Of a DNA stretch of 64,000 nt, positions 18,986 to 27,778 are shown in pieces. The DNA is from Chitinophaga qingshengii (GTDB lineage Bacteria > Bacteroidota > Bacteroidia > Chitinophagales > Chitinophagaceae). Within the stretch, counting starts at the first letter, position 1. Each line of letters begins with the position of its first letter. The translations under genes and the position numbers were made by a program. The notes below the pieces were generated by a model. That model did no database searches. It was not told where the DNA came from and saw only the letters and a list, made by a program, of their open reading frames with translations. The DNA lies in contig NZ_JACVFC010000001.1 in the NCBI RefSeq assembly GCF_014529935.1, forward strand, positions 3,782,001-3,846,000. The letters are read 5' to 3'.

Positions 18986-19320
18986 TTCTTTTTTTTGGGA
19001 ATAGCCTCAAGGCGAATGCTAACGGTAAAGCCCGGTTAGGAATCATAACAAATGAGGCCTATTGGGGCTGGAAATCCTCCTGATAGTAAAGGCGTCCCTG
19101 AAAAGCCATCGGCCTCTGGCACTCGCCCTAACGCCTGGATATATCTCCTTCATTTCAGGCTTGTTTTCACTTGTGTTCATCATTCGTTTTGAACGCCGCT
19201 TTTGGCGGGCTTGGGCGCATTATTTTCCGGCCGAAGGTAGTGGCAGTAGGTACGGTTTACGCAGGATGCGTAAACAATGTGGAATCATGAGTAACCAAAT
19301 GCTCCAGTACTATGGCACCT

Positions 19321-19362
19321 GGTAATATATCTAACACCGGGATCGGCGTTAGATATATTACC
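19321..19362. repeat. 42-bp imperfect palindrome
   Basis: Arms GGTAATATATCTAACACC and GGCGTTAGATATATTACC match at 17 of 18 positions around GGGATC. It is not followed by a T run and flanks no intact gene, so its role is unknown; it could be an inverted-repeat end of a lost element. Confidence 0.7.
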
Positions 19363-19758
19363 GGCCACTAAACCACCTTCCTGCTCTAACCATACTCGTT
19401 TACAATGGGGCTAAATGTATCGGGGAATAATTTCTTCGTGTATTTGTTCCCTGAAACATTGGGGCCGTAAGGAAGTATGTCTGTTATTACATACCAGGTA
19501 ATTTCCGGGCTCTTTTTTAATTGGATTGACCCGGGCTCATTACGAAGTCCAGCTGTTTGACAGAAATCACCTTCCCGCAATAAATTAATCCTGAATGAAC
19601 AGTCGTCTCTTTTGGTAAGGGGAGCCCGGAGAAAAGAAAAACGATTTGCTGCACATCCAGGTGAAGGTACCGGGCTTCCTTTATTCAGGATACGGTCAAA
19701 CTTTGAAATAAAATAGTTTTCCGGGTAAAGCGAAAGCCTGCTTCAGGATGATGTAAGA

Positions 19759-20456
19759 TTGTATGGATCTTTAACAGCGGAAGAGGTCTTTCTCTGGTGC
19801 AGTTTAATTTTTGGAAGGGACCCGGCTTTGAGGTTGAACTTTTTGTCTGTTGAATTGGTGATACCTGAATGGGGGAACTTTCAGGATAGTATTTCTTCCC
19901 GTGGAAAAAATATGGTGCTGATCCGGGTTTTTCAGCACGTTGCATTACATGGTTGGAGCCACTTCTTTTATCACCTGGTGAATGAAGGGGACTTCATTTT
20001 TTATACGCGTTTAATTCCGGGAACCCGAGATGTAATAATTTCCTTCGCTTTGGAAAATGATTCATTTGATTCCGGTTTTATGAGTGGAGCTTTTTGTCTT
20101 TTTTCGTTTTGAACCGGATATACTTACCAGGTACCTTTTAATGCATATGGTGAGATAAACGATCGGCATTTTGATGGGTACCTGAGAAAATCTAAGTTGT
20201 TTGAAACTGAAACCTAAAAAGATGGTGGTATTTCCTTAGGTGTCATTTTTTAAACCTGCATACATGTGATGATACCTACCAGTTTCTGTTATGCTGGATA
20301 GATAATGGGATTTCGGGGATGCTGTTCAAAGGGGAATATGAATCCCCATATCGGATAATTGGAAATGTTTTATGCTACCCTTTTAATCGCTGTGTGAGAT
20401 TATTTTGTGTTCCAAAAGGTGGAGTATTGATCCTTTGCCAGATGCTGTCCACATAG
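19759..20456 (+). pseudogene. decayed coding sequence, family not recognised
   Basis: An open frame from ATG 19759 meets TGA at 20110-20112, but the same frame continues in protein-like sequence to TAA 20215 (YTYQVPFNAYGEINDRHF). A shift then gives another plausible stretch, about 20220-20456 (DDTYQFLLCWIDNGISGML, then RIIGNVLCYPFNRC). Together these look like a protein or tandem paralogues broken by one stop and at least one frameshift. I do not recognise the family; aromatic-rich composition recalls small immunity-like proteins, but that is only a guess. Confidence 0.45.
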
Positions 20457-20938
20457 TACTTATAAGGTCCTTGTACCTGGTTGCCGGGACAATACAGTAA
20501 TAGAAGCTGCAGAACGCCGTTAAAGGCCCTTATTAGGCTTATTTAGGGGCTTTAACATATGGGTTGGATCCTTATGAGGTAAACCGTCTGTTAAAGAGGA
20601 GAGAGGCCTGGAAAAGTCATAAATGTTTCTTCATCAGAAAGAATAAATTACAAGTGGGTGCTCTGTGTAATATAGGGAGAGCTGCAGGAACAGATGTATA
20701 TTTTCAGGAGGACACAGTCAAAGAAAATAGACTGAAAGAGCATAAATAGCAGTGTTGAAATGTTGGTATCCATTCCTTCATATCTTCCTTTCAAGAACGC
20801 ACGTACATTTTTGGGGATGAGTACCTGGCAGGGTGAGTGATCGGTATAAATACCCATGTAAGGAAAAGAAGGTGGTGATATAGGTTGATTTATACTTTCT
20901 GTCCGAATCTATTTTTCCAGGAAACAGGGTGGTCGATA

Positions 20939-21061
20939 TTACTGCTCTTTTTTTGGGTGTAGGGATAGGGGAGATAAGCAGTATCCTATAATTACTTTGT
21001 ATGTCTCATCCCATCGCAGGATAAATTCATCTCGTGTTACTGTTACCTCAAATCTCGTCAT
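20939..21061 (-). CDS. possible small protein, 40 residues
   Basis: An intact short frame with a natural composition (MTRFEVTVTRDEFILRWDET, then YKVIIGYCLSPLSLHP). The bases before the ATG (AAATTAACCGTTTACAACC) resemble Bacteroidota leaders, which are A-rich without a strong Shine-Dalgarno. No family recognised. It lies within the decayed inter-parS segment, so it may be a surviving small gene or a fragment. Confidence 0.35.
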   Translation of the reverse strand: MTRFEVTVTRDEFILRWDETYKVIIGYCLSPLSLHPKKEQ

Positions 21062-21116
21062 GGTTGTAAACGGTTAATTTGAAGGTGGGTTAGTGAGAAA
21101 TGAGGGAATCCTCTGA

Positions 21117-21344
21117 GGTGAACCCGGTAATAAGGAAGCGTTTTCGGGAATAGTTAAATCCAATTCAGGAGTATTGATACTGATGCATTGGTACACCGAT
21201 CATACGCCGGATATAAAGAGCAAATTCAACGGGGAAGTAGCCAATAACCTCGTAGCGTACAATCTCAACCTGGTATCCAATAAGTGCTTCAACTATGCAA
21301 CATCTGGATACCTAACTGCGAAACCTTTCCAGGATTTTATGTAA
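21117..21344 (+). pseudogene. C-terminal coding remnant before parS site 3
   Basis: A frame open from 21117 to TAA 21342-21344 reads as genuine protein (SGIVKSNSGVLILMHWYTDH, then KFNGEVANNLVAYNL) but has no start for the full stretch; the only ATG is at 21183, leaving 53 residues. It looks like the 3' end of a gene whose 5' part has been lost. It ends one base before parS site 3. Confidence 0.45.
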
Positions 21345-21345
21345 A

Positions 21346-21361
21346 TGTTCCACGTGGAACA
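21346..21361. other. parS: parS-type centromere site 3
   Basis: Third identical TGTTCCACGTGGAACA, 2.4 kb from the other two and 61 bases upstream of the mnmG start; flanking bases extend the palindrome to 22 bp. Read as protein, the site yields the spurious N-terminus MFHVEHF in the mnmG frame. Confidence 0.87.
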
Positions 21362-21422
21362 TTTCAGTTTATCGCCACAATGTGCCGTCTTCTCCGTAAT
21401 TTTGCACTTTCTTAATTTATTT

Positions 21423-23291
21423 ATGTTTCCATCATACGATATTATTGTGGTAGGCGCTGGCCATGCGGGGTGTGAAGCTGCCGCAGCTGCTGCCAATATG
21501 GGCTCCAAAGTTTTACTGGTGACCATGAACATGCAAACCATCGCTCAGATGAGTTGCAACCCTGCTATGGGGGGAATTGCCAAAGGACAAATAGTACGAG
21601 AAATAGATGCGCTCGGAGGATATTCCGGGATCGTAACGGATCAATCCATGATTCAGTTCCGGATGTTGAACCGTTCTAAAGGTCCGGCTATGTGGAGCCC
21701 TCGTACTCAAAACGACCGCATGCTCTTTGCCGCAAAATGGCGGGAAGCATTGGAGAAAACTCCCAACGTGGATTTCTACCAGGATATGGTAAAAGGCCTC
21801 CTGGTGAAAGACGGTCGCTGTTACGGGGTAGTAACCGGACTGGGACATGAAATTAAAGCGAAGGCGGTGGTACTGACAAACGGTACCTTCCTCAACGGTG
21901 TCATCCACATCGGAGATAAACAGTTTGGTGGTGGCCGCGTAGCGGAAAAAGCTGCGACCGGCATTACTGAACAACTGGTTTCCCTCGGTTTTGAAAGCGA
22001 CCGGCTGAAAACAGGGACACCTCCCCGTATCGACGGCAGAAGCCTGGACTATTCCAAAATGGAAGAGCAACTGGGTGATGAAGACATTGTTGGCTTCTCC
22101 TTCCTGGACGTTGAAAAAATAAAACCAGCTCAACAAAGAAGTTGCTGGATCACTTATACCAGTGAAGCAGTACACGAAATGCTGCGTACCGGGTTTGACA
22201 GATCTCCGATGTTCCAGGGACGTATACAGGGAACAGGTCCCCGTTATTGCCCCAGCATTGAGGATAAGATTAACCGCTTCGCAGAAAGGGAAAGACACCA
22301 GCTGTTCGTTGAACCTGAAGGCTGGGACACCGTGGAAATATATGTGAACGGATTCTCTACCTCACTGCCGGAAGAGGTGCAAATGAAAGCACTCCGACTG
22401 GTACCCGGATTTGAAAATTGCCGGATGTTCCGCCCGGGATATGCCATTGAATATGACTTTTTCCCGCCTACACAATTGCAGTTTTCACTGGAGACCAAAC
22501 AGGTACAGAACCTTTTCTTTGCCGGTCAGATCAATGGAACAACCGGTTACGAAGAGGCTGCCTGCCAGGGATTAATGGCCGGCATCAATGCTCATCTGAA
22601 AGCCACCGAGCAGGATCCGTTTATTCTGAAAAGAAGCGAAGCCTATATCGGAGTACTCATTGATGACCTCATCAACAAAGGCACGGAAGAACCTTACCGG
22701 ATGTTTACCTCCAGAGCTGAATTCCGGACCCTGCTCAGACAGGATAATGCTGATCTGCGCCTGACAGAAAAAAGCTACAAATTGGGCCTCGCAAAAGAAG
22801 ACCGCATGGCTAAAGTGCAGCAGAAAAAAGAACAGGTGGAACAAATTAAAACCATCCTGAAAGAACTGTCGGTTGAACCGGAAGAAATCGGTGCCCTGCT
22901 GGAATCAAAATCATCTGCCGCCCTTACCCAAAAACAAAGGGCTCACCAGATATTACTGCGTCCTAACCTGGATATCTTCTCCATGAAAAATGCAGTTCCT
23001 AAAATAGAACAGGCGCTTTCCGGATTCGGCAGGGAAGCACTGGAACAAGCAGAGATCCAGATTAAATACGATGTGTATATCGAAAAAGAAAATGAACTGG
23101 TGAAGAAGATGAGTCAACTCGAAGACCTCATTATCCCGGAGAACTTTGATTACACAAAACTGGTATCCCTGTCGGCCGAAGCAAAACAGAAGTTTACCAA
23201 GATACGTCCGCATACTTTAGGACAAGCCAGCAGGATCAGCGGCGTAAATCCGAGCGATGTACAAATCCTCATGGTATATATGGGACGATAA
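21423..23291 (+). CDS. mnmG: tRNA uridine-5-carboxymethylaminomethyl modification enzyme, FAD subunit
   Basis: A 622-residue MnmG (GidA), which with MnmE installs the cmnm5 group on wobble uridine 34 of certain tRNAs. Seen: the FAD dinucleotide motif IIVVGAGHAGCEAA, GGIAKGQIVREIDALGG, KTGTPPRIDGRSLDYSKMEE, GYEEAACQGLMAGINAH and a helical C-terminus ending HTLGQASRISGVNPSDVQIL. The frame is open to an earlier ATG at 21345, but that one lies inside parS; MFPSYDIIVVGAG at 21423 matches the family start. gidA is a classic neighbour of bacterial replication origins. Confidence 0.96.
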   Translation: MFPSYDIIVVGAGHAGCEAAAAAANMGSKVLLVTMNMQTIAQMSCNPAMGGIAKGQIVREIDALGGYSGIVTDQSMIQFRMLNRSKGPAMWSPRTQNDRMLFAAKWREALEKTPNVDFYQDMVKGLLVKDGRCYGVVTGLGHEIKAKAVVLTNGTFLNGVIHIGDKQFGGGRVAEKAATGITEQLVSLGFESDRLKTGTPPRIDGRSLDYSKMEEQLGDEDIVGFSFLDVEKIKPAQQRSCWITYTSEAVHEMLRTGFDRSPMFQGRIQGTGPRYCPSIEDKINRFAERERHQLFVEPEGWDTVEIYVNGFSTSLPEEVQMKALRLVPGFENCRMFRPGYAIEYDFFPPTQLQFSLETKQVQNLFFAGQINGTTGYEEAACQGLMAGINAHLKATEQDPFILKRSEAYIGVLIDDLINKGTEEPYRMFTSRAEFRTLLRQDNADLRLTEKSYKLGLAKEDRMAKVQQKKEQVEQIKTILKELSVEPEEIGALLESKSSAALTQKQRAHQILLRPNLDIFSMKNAVPKIEQALSGFGREALEQAEIQIKYDVYIEKENELVKKMSQLEDLIIPENFDYTKLVSLSAEAKQKFTKIRPHTLGQASRISGVNPSDVQILMVYMGR

Positions 23292-23300
23292 AAATCAAAT

Positions 23301-23347
23301 GAAAAATAGAAAGGGAGTATCGGGGAGATACTCCCTTTTCTATTTTC
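23301..23347 (+). terminator. intrinsic terminator of mnmG
   Basis: Long stem (GAAAAATAGAAAGGGAGTATC against GATACTCCCTTTTCTATTTTC, one mismatch) with a 5-base loop, 10 bases after the stop. Confidence 0.85.
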
Positions 23348-23849
23348 AGGCTTCCTTATTTTAGAAAGCAGGTTCAAAAATATGCGCCATATGGCAGAAA
23401 AAATTTTGTAAAAAAACAGCTGGAAAAAATGATCCCCTGAAACGAAAAATCGCAGCAGGAAATTTTCGGTGAAAAGGGCACCGCTTTTTCTGATTGTTTT
23501 CATCACCTCTCAAAAATTCTTTCCCGGAAAAATCACTAACCCACCTTCAACTTTTTATCTCAAAAAAGGCGTTTTTTTGATAAAATGTCAAAAAAACGGC
23601 CTTCAGAAAGGGGGTAAAATTGGCAAAACGAGTGATGGTTAATACCATTTATTCAAAAGAGGATAAAATGTGTAAATGGGCTTAAAAAGGGCCAAAAAAG
23701 AGATTTGATGTTTTTTGAGAGAAAAGCAACCAATTTTGAAATGCTTTCGTATGCATAGAAACGTCAACCTTCTTTTTTTATGGAACGAACCCAAAAAATC
23801 GGGGAAAGATCGTTATAAGGTTTTTAGCTGAGACTGGTAACAATCATTT
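23348..23849. other. AT-rich non-coding stretch upstream of the ECF sigma gene
   Basis: About 500 bases rich in A and T runs without a plausible gene. There are loose TGTGTAAA/AAAATGT motifs near 23667 but no exact DnaA box and no clear TAnnTTTG promoter. It presumably carries the regulatory region of the sigma-factor operon. Confidence 0.5.
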
Positions 23850-24449
23850 GTGGAAGACCTGAACCAAATTCATACAATCATATCCGGTTGCTGTGATAAA
23901 AATCGCAGCAGCCAGGAATTGCTATACCGTCACTTTTTTGGATATGCATTGAGCATTTGTTTGCGCTATGCTCCAAACAGAGAAGAAGCGATCGAAATTA
24001 TGAATGATGGTTTTCTGAAAGTTTTTCAACGGATCTCTACTTTTGATAGCAGCCGCCCCTTTAAAGCGTGGTTAAGTAAAATCATGGTCAACACCGCCAT
24101 CGATTTTCTACGCAGTAAAAAGAAGCTGGTATTTACGAACCAGATAGAACACCATCATGAGCCGGGAAAAGAAAATAATGTCGTGGAAAAACTGTCGTAC
24201 GACGAATTACTGGTGCATGTGCAATCCCTGTCGCCCGCCTATCGTACTGTGTTTAATCTTTATGTCATGGAAGGATATCAGCATCATGAAATAGCAGTGC
24301 TGCTGGGCATTTCACAAGGCACTTCCAAATCAAATCTGTTCAAAGCAAAAAAAATCCTGCAGGAGAAAATTCTGATGGCCGCCGGTAAAGGTACCGGCAG
24401 CTTTACCACCGTTAATATGGTTGTGAATAAAAATGAAGGAAGAATTTGA
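23850..24449 (+). CDS. ECF-type RNA polymerase sigma factor
   Basis: A 199-residue sigma-70-family factor. Region 2 is visible at residues ~25-95 (YRHFFGYALSICLRYAPNRE, EAIEIMNDGFLKVFQRISTF, PFKAWLSKIMVNTAIDFLRS) and region 4 at ~120-170 (LVHVQSLSPAYRTVFNLYVM, HHEIAVLLGISQGTSKSNLF). It should direct transcription of a small regulon in response to an envelope signal. It overlaps the next gene by 17 bases, and that gene encodes a membrane protein with an anti-sigma-like N-terminus, the usual arrangement for ECF pairs. Confidence 0.88.
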   Translation: MEDLNQIHTIISGCCDKNRSSQELLYRHFFGYALSICLRYAPNREEAIEIMNDGFLKVFQRISTFDSSRPFKAWLSKIMVNTAIDFLRSKKKLVFTNQIEHHHEPGKENNVVEKLSYDELLVHVQSLSPAYRTVFNLYVMEGYQHHEIAVLLGISQGTSKSNLFKAKKILQEKILMAAGKGTGSFTTVNMVVNKNEGRI

Positions 24450-25578
24450 AAATAGTATCCGTAAAAAGCTGAACGAAGCAGATCATCCTTTTGACCCACA
24501 GGCCTGGGAAAAAATGGAAGCGCTGCTGGATGCAGAAAAAGACCGCAAACCAGTATTCATCTGGTGGAGCGCTGCTGCATTGCTGTTACTACTATCAGGT
24601 ATCTGGTGGCTAAAGCCCTATAACAGCCAGCCCGGTCAAACAAAACTGGTGGCAAAAGATACTTATCTCCCAGAGAATCATCTCCCCGAAAGCCATCTTC
24701 CCGGAAAAAAAGAAAAAATAAACAGTACGCCACCCCCAACGGTATCACAACCGGAAAAAATAGCTAAAACAGCGCTGAAAGCGGGTGCTAAATTATTCCG
24801 GGATACCGTTATTTCAGCGCAAGGGCAACTGTATCTGCCCGATACAATGCATAATAACTACAACGGCTACACGAAAAAAGAAAATGATAACGTTGAAGAA
24901 TATACGAAAATAGATTCATCACATAAAAATGAAGATTATAAAACCGTATCAGTAGCCTATAAAGACAGTACTATGGCCCTTGTAAAGCCTAAAACAAAAA
25001 AATGGTACGCCGGAATTGTATTAGGTCCCGATCTGACCGTAGCCCCTTCGTTTAAGTATGGTAACATTGGTTTTAATGCAGGCATCGCGCTACATTATTA
25101 TTTTAACAGGAACTTATTTATAACCACGGGTGTGATATACAGTAAAAAGATATATGGCGCCACCGCCCGCGACTATAGAACAGGTAATTACAATACACCC
25201 TATGGCATCCTGGAAAAGGTAAACGCCAACTGTGAAGTATTGGATATCCCTATCAATATGAATTATACTTTCCTGTCCCTGAAAAAGAATAAAATCAGCG
25301 CTACGCTGGGATTTTCGAACTATTTCATGTTAAAGGAAAAGTATCAGTACCTGTATGAATACGGTCCGCCTAAGGAAAGAACGATACAAAATGAAAACCG
25401 GCATTATCTCTCCATAATTAACGCCGGTATCCTCTATCAGCGCCCGGCTACCCGCGGGTTGCTCCTTGGTGTACAACCTTATGTCAAAATTCCGCTGAGT
25501 GGGGTGGGATATGGACAGGTTAAACTGTATTCCGCAGGAATGACCGTTCACCTGACCTTTACCGGCAGAAAGCCCTGA
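24433..25578 (+). CDS. transmembrane anti-sigma-like protein fused to a beta-barrel-like domain
   Basis: A 381-residue protein. Residues 1-40 are charged and cytoplasmic-like (EFENSIRKKLNEADHPFDPQ, AWEKMEALL), residues 41-60 form one membrane helix, residues ~65-190 are a low-complexity linker rich in Pro, Lys and Asp, and residues ~190-381 read as an outer-membrane beta-barrel (WYAGIVLGPDLTVAPSF, GIALHYYFNRNLFITTGVIY). The overlap with the sigma gene suggests it controls that factor. Proteins with this composition are seen in Chitinophaga-type genomes as 'outer membrane beta-barrel protein', so the barrel call is from pattern, and the anti-sigma role is inference. Confidence 0.6.
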   Translation: MKEEFENSIRKKLNEADHPFDPQAWEKMEALLDAEKDRKPVFIWWSAAALLLLLSGIWWLKPYNSQPGQTKLVAKDTYLPENHLPESHLPGKKEKINSTPPPTVSQPEKIAKTALKAGAKLFRDTVISAQGQLYLPDTMHNNYNGYTKKENDNVEEYTKIDSSHKNEDYKTVSVAYKDSTMALVKPKTKKWYAGIVLGPDLTVAPSFKYGNIGFNAGIALHYYFNRNLFITTGVIYSKKIYGATARDYRTGNYNTPYGILEKVNANCEVLDIPINMNYTFLSLKKNKISATLGFSNYFMLKEKYQYLYEYGPPKERTIQNENRHYLSIINAGILYQRPATRGLLLGVQPYVKIPLSGVGYGQVKLYSAGMTVHLTFTGRKP

Positions 25579-25687
25579 CCGCGGTCAAAACAGCTGCTGC
25601 AGCCTGAAACAATCGGTATCTTCCTTTGTTATCCTGGTAGATGGCACGCCATTTTCTGCGTGTAATCCGTACCAAAAATTCATTTTT

Positions 25688-26092
25688 ATGGCAAAACAAC
25701 AAGATCCTAAAAAGAAGAAAAAGGAAGAAGAAGAGTTTCCAGGGTACCCGGAATATCCGGCCAGTGAAGATATTATGAACCGGGAAAACCGGACGAATGA
25801 AGTGGACCTGAATATAGACGACCTGACCGGTTCTTTCCGGCATAACAGCGAATTGCCACCAGAAAAAGGGAAAAGTCCCAGCCGCAGCGGAGAACAGGAA
25901 GAAACCTGGCGGCAGGACAAAACGGGAGACGACCTCGATGTACCCGGTGCTGAACTGGATGACGAAGAAGAAGCTATTGGAGAGGAAGATGAAGAAAACA
26001 ACCTGTATAGCCTGGGAGGTGACCGTCATCGTGACCTGGAAGAGGATAACGGCGAGTTCCTGGAAGAAGAGGATGAGGACGATAAATACTAA
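25688..26092 (+). CDS. highly acidic hypothetical protein
   Basis: A 134-residue protein with no signal or membrane segment. After a Lys-rich start (KKKKKEEEE) it becomes strongly acidic, ending in a run of Glu/Asp. Segments DIMNRENRTNEVDLNIDDLT and DDLDVPGAELDDEEEAIGEE give it a disordered, charged character common to small Bacteroidota proteins of unknown function. I do not recognise a family. The stop is 1 base from the convergent cardiolipin synthase stop. Confidence 0.6.
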   Translation: MAKQQDPKKKKKEEEEFPGYPEYPASEDIMNRENRTNEVDLNIDDLTGSFRHNSELPPEKGKSPSRSGEQEETWRQDKTGDDLDVPGAELDDEEEAIGEEDEENNLYSLGGDRHRDLEEDNGEFLEEEDEDDKY

Positions 26093-26093
26093 A

Positions 26094-27575
26094 TCACAAT
26101 AAAGGGGTTAATAACCGGCATACCGAGTCCATGAATCTTTTTGCCAGATTTCGTTTATTCCAGCGGGTTTCCTGTACGGGTAAGGCATACAGCAGATCTT
26201 CGTCAAAAGCGCGGTCCAGTTTGGCGGCTACTTCTTTATCATACACCAATACACCAATCTCACAGTTCAGGTAAAAACTACGGGTATCAAAATTAACAGA
26301 GCTCACCCAGGCCAGGTTATCATCGATGACCATGGTTTTGGCGTGAATGAATCCCCGTGTGTAAAAAAAGACCTTCACACCCGCCGCCAGCAAAGGTTTC
26401 ATATATGACAACGCTGCATGCTGCACAATAAAGGAATCACCTTTCAACGGCAGCATCAATTGTACGTCTTTTCCTGCCAGCGCCGCCATCTGCAGAGCGG
26501 TGGCCAGTTCTTCCGTGGGAACAAAATAAGGGTTGGTGATCCTTATCCGCCTTTTAGCTATGTTAATAGCCATCAGGATACAACCCATTGCCATTGGCCA
26601 TTCGGAATCCGGACCGCTGGCCACAATGTCTGTAAAGCTGGTGCCGGAAAGCGGCGCAGAACGGCCAAAGAAAGGACTTTCAAACGGAAAGACTTCCTTG
26701 CTGCAGTAACGGTAACTCATCAGAAACTGTAGCTGTAGCAGGTTTACAGCATCGCCTTCAATTTTAAGGTGTGTATCGCGCCAGAAAAGATCATGTTTAC
26801 CATTGTTGATGTAACGGTCATCCAGGTTGATACCTCCCACAAATCCCACCGTGCCATCTATCACAATGATTTTCCGGTGATTACGATAGTTGGCATTCAT
26901 ATACAAACCCATTAGCACCGGAGAGAAGGGATACACGCTGGCGCCGTTCTCTTTCAGTATTTTAGGAATATGTTTGATCTTGTCGCTGCCCATGTCGTCA
27001 TACAGAAAACGCACCTGTACGCCCTGGTTTAGTTTTTCCACGAGTATCTGCGTTACCTCGTTGCCCACATCATCGGCCGTTATCATGTAATACTCTATAT
27101 GGATATGATGTTTCGCGGCCCGCAAGGCGGCCATTACTTCCGGGAATTTTTCTTCTCCGTTGATCAGCAGTTTTACCCGGTTGTTTTTGGTGAGAATAGA
27201 CTGCCGGGTATTCAGCAGCATAGCGGATAACTCCTGTTTATTGCCTACCAGGTGCCGCAATTCCAGCTGCATATGTTCTATTTCTGCCCTTTGGGATTGC
27301 CAGTATTTGGCAAACAACACTTCATCCCTGCTGCCTTTCAGGGTAAATCGCCGTCTCTTGCGAAGATCCCTGCCCAGGTAGTAGTATACCACCAGGCCTA
27401 CTATCGGAATAAATATCAGCAACAGTATATAGGCCACCGCTTTGATGGGATTCCTGTTTTCCAGTAAGATGGTGAATACCACGCCGGCAAATGTCAATAG
27501 CAGCAACGTAGTGCTGGTTATTTTAACATAAGGATGCCAGTCGGAGCCGGTCAGATAATTGATAAGCGAATGCAC
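26094..27575 (-). CDS. cls: cardiolipin synthase (phospholipase D superfamily)
   Basis: A 493-residue protein with two N-terminal membrane helices and two HKD motifs: NHRKIIVIDGTVGFVGGINL near residue 232 and HAKTMVIDDNLAWVSSVNFD near residue 410. This is the bacterial ClsA arrangement, which joins two phosphatidylglycerols into cardiolipin and glycerol at the inner membrane. The N-terminal segment (AVAYILLLIFIPIVGLVVYY, YLGRDLRKRRRF) also fits the family PLDc_N domain. It is a single gene, convergent with the acidic protein. Confidence 0.92.
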   Translation of the reverse strand: MHSLINYLTGSDWHPYVKITSTTLLLLTFAGVVFTILLENRNPIKAVAYILLLIFIPIVGLVVYYYLGRDLRKRRRFTLKGSRDEVLFAKYWQSQRAEIEHMQLELRHLVGNKQELSAMLLNTRQSILTKNNRVKLLINGEEKFPEVMAALRAAKHHIHIEYYMITADDVGNEVTQILVEKLNQGVQVRFLYDDMGSDKIKHIPKILKENGASVYPFSPVLMGLYMNANYRNHRKIIVIDGTVGFVGGINLDDRYINNGKHDLFWRDTHLKIEGDAVNLLQLQFLMSYRYCSKEVFPFESPFFGRSAPLSGTSFTDIVASGPDSEWPMAMGCILMAINIAKRRIRITNPYFVPTEELATALQMAALAGKDVQLMLPLKGDSFIVQHAALSYMKPLLAAGVKVFFYTRGFIHAKTMVIDDNLAWVSSVNFDTRSFYLNCEIGVLVYDKEVAAKLDRAFDEDLLYALPVQETRWNKRNLAKRFMDSVCRLLTPLL

Positions 27576-27778
27576 GCTGTTGATACGGTTTAATAGGTTC
27601 GATAAGTAATAAACGCCGTGACTGCAAAAAAGGTTAAACAGCCGTGTTTGTACTATGAAGATACAAAACCGCCATCTATATTATTTTATCCGATTGTTAC
27701 CGTATCCTGCCTTGTTTGGCAGAAGACTATGATTTACGCAAGTGGTTGCATAATTTAACGGACATATCCACGTCATAT

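Larger units (their letters stand above)
18988..21342. other. 2.35-kb gene-poor segment between parS sites
   Basis: No intact recognisable gene. It contains scattered protein-like frames interrupted by stops and shifts (listed separately), small hairpins (19255-19275, arms GTTTACGCA/TGCGTAAAC; 19321-19362) and no repeats like those of the neighbouring arrays. Another protein-like fragment reads on the minus strand at 19386-19580 (ending LFPDTFSPIVNEYG). Base composition is more mixed than in the flanking AT-rich arrays. I read it as the worn remains of an insertion or of dispensable genes. Confidence 0.6.

Noticed and set aside
19062..19325. 87-residue plus-strand frame behind the parS pair
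   Set aside because: Composition is uneven, no motif, and it ends in the 42-bp palindrome; not supported as a gene.
21513..22298. 261-residue minus-strand frame inside mnmG
   Set aside because: Antisense shadow of mnmG.
27716..27778. N-terminal extension of the six-hairpin glycosidase gene
   Set aside because: The signal peptide begins at ATG 27779; the extra 21 residues would bury it.
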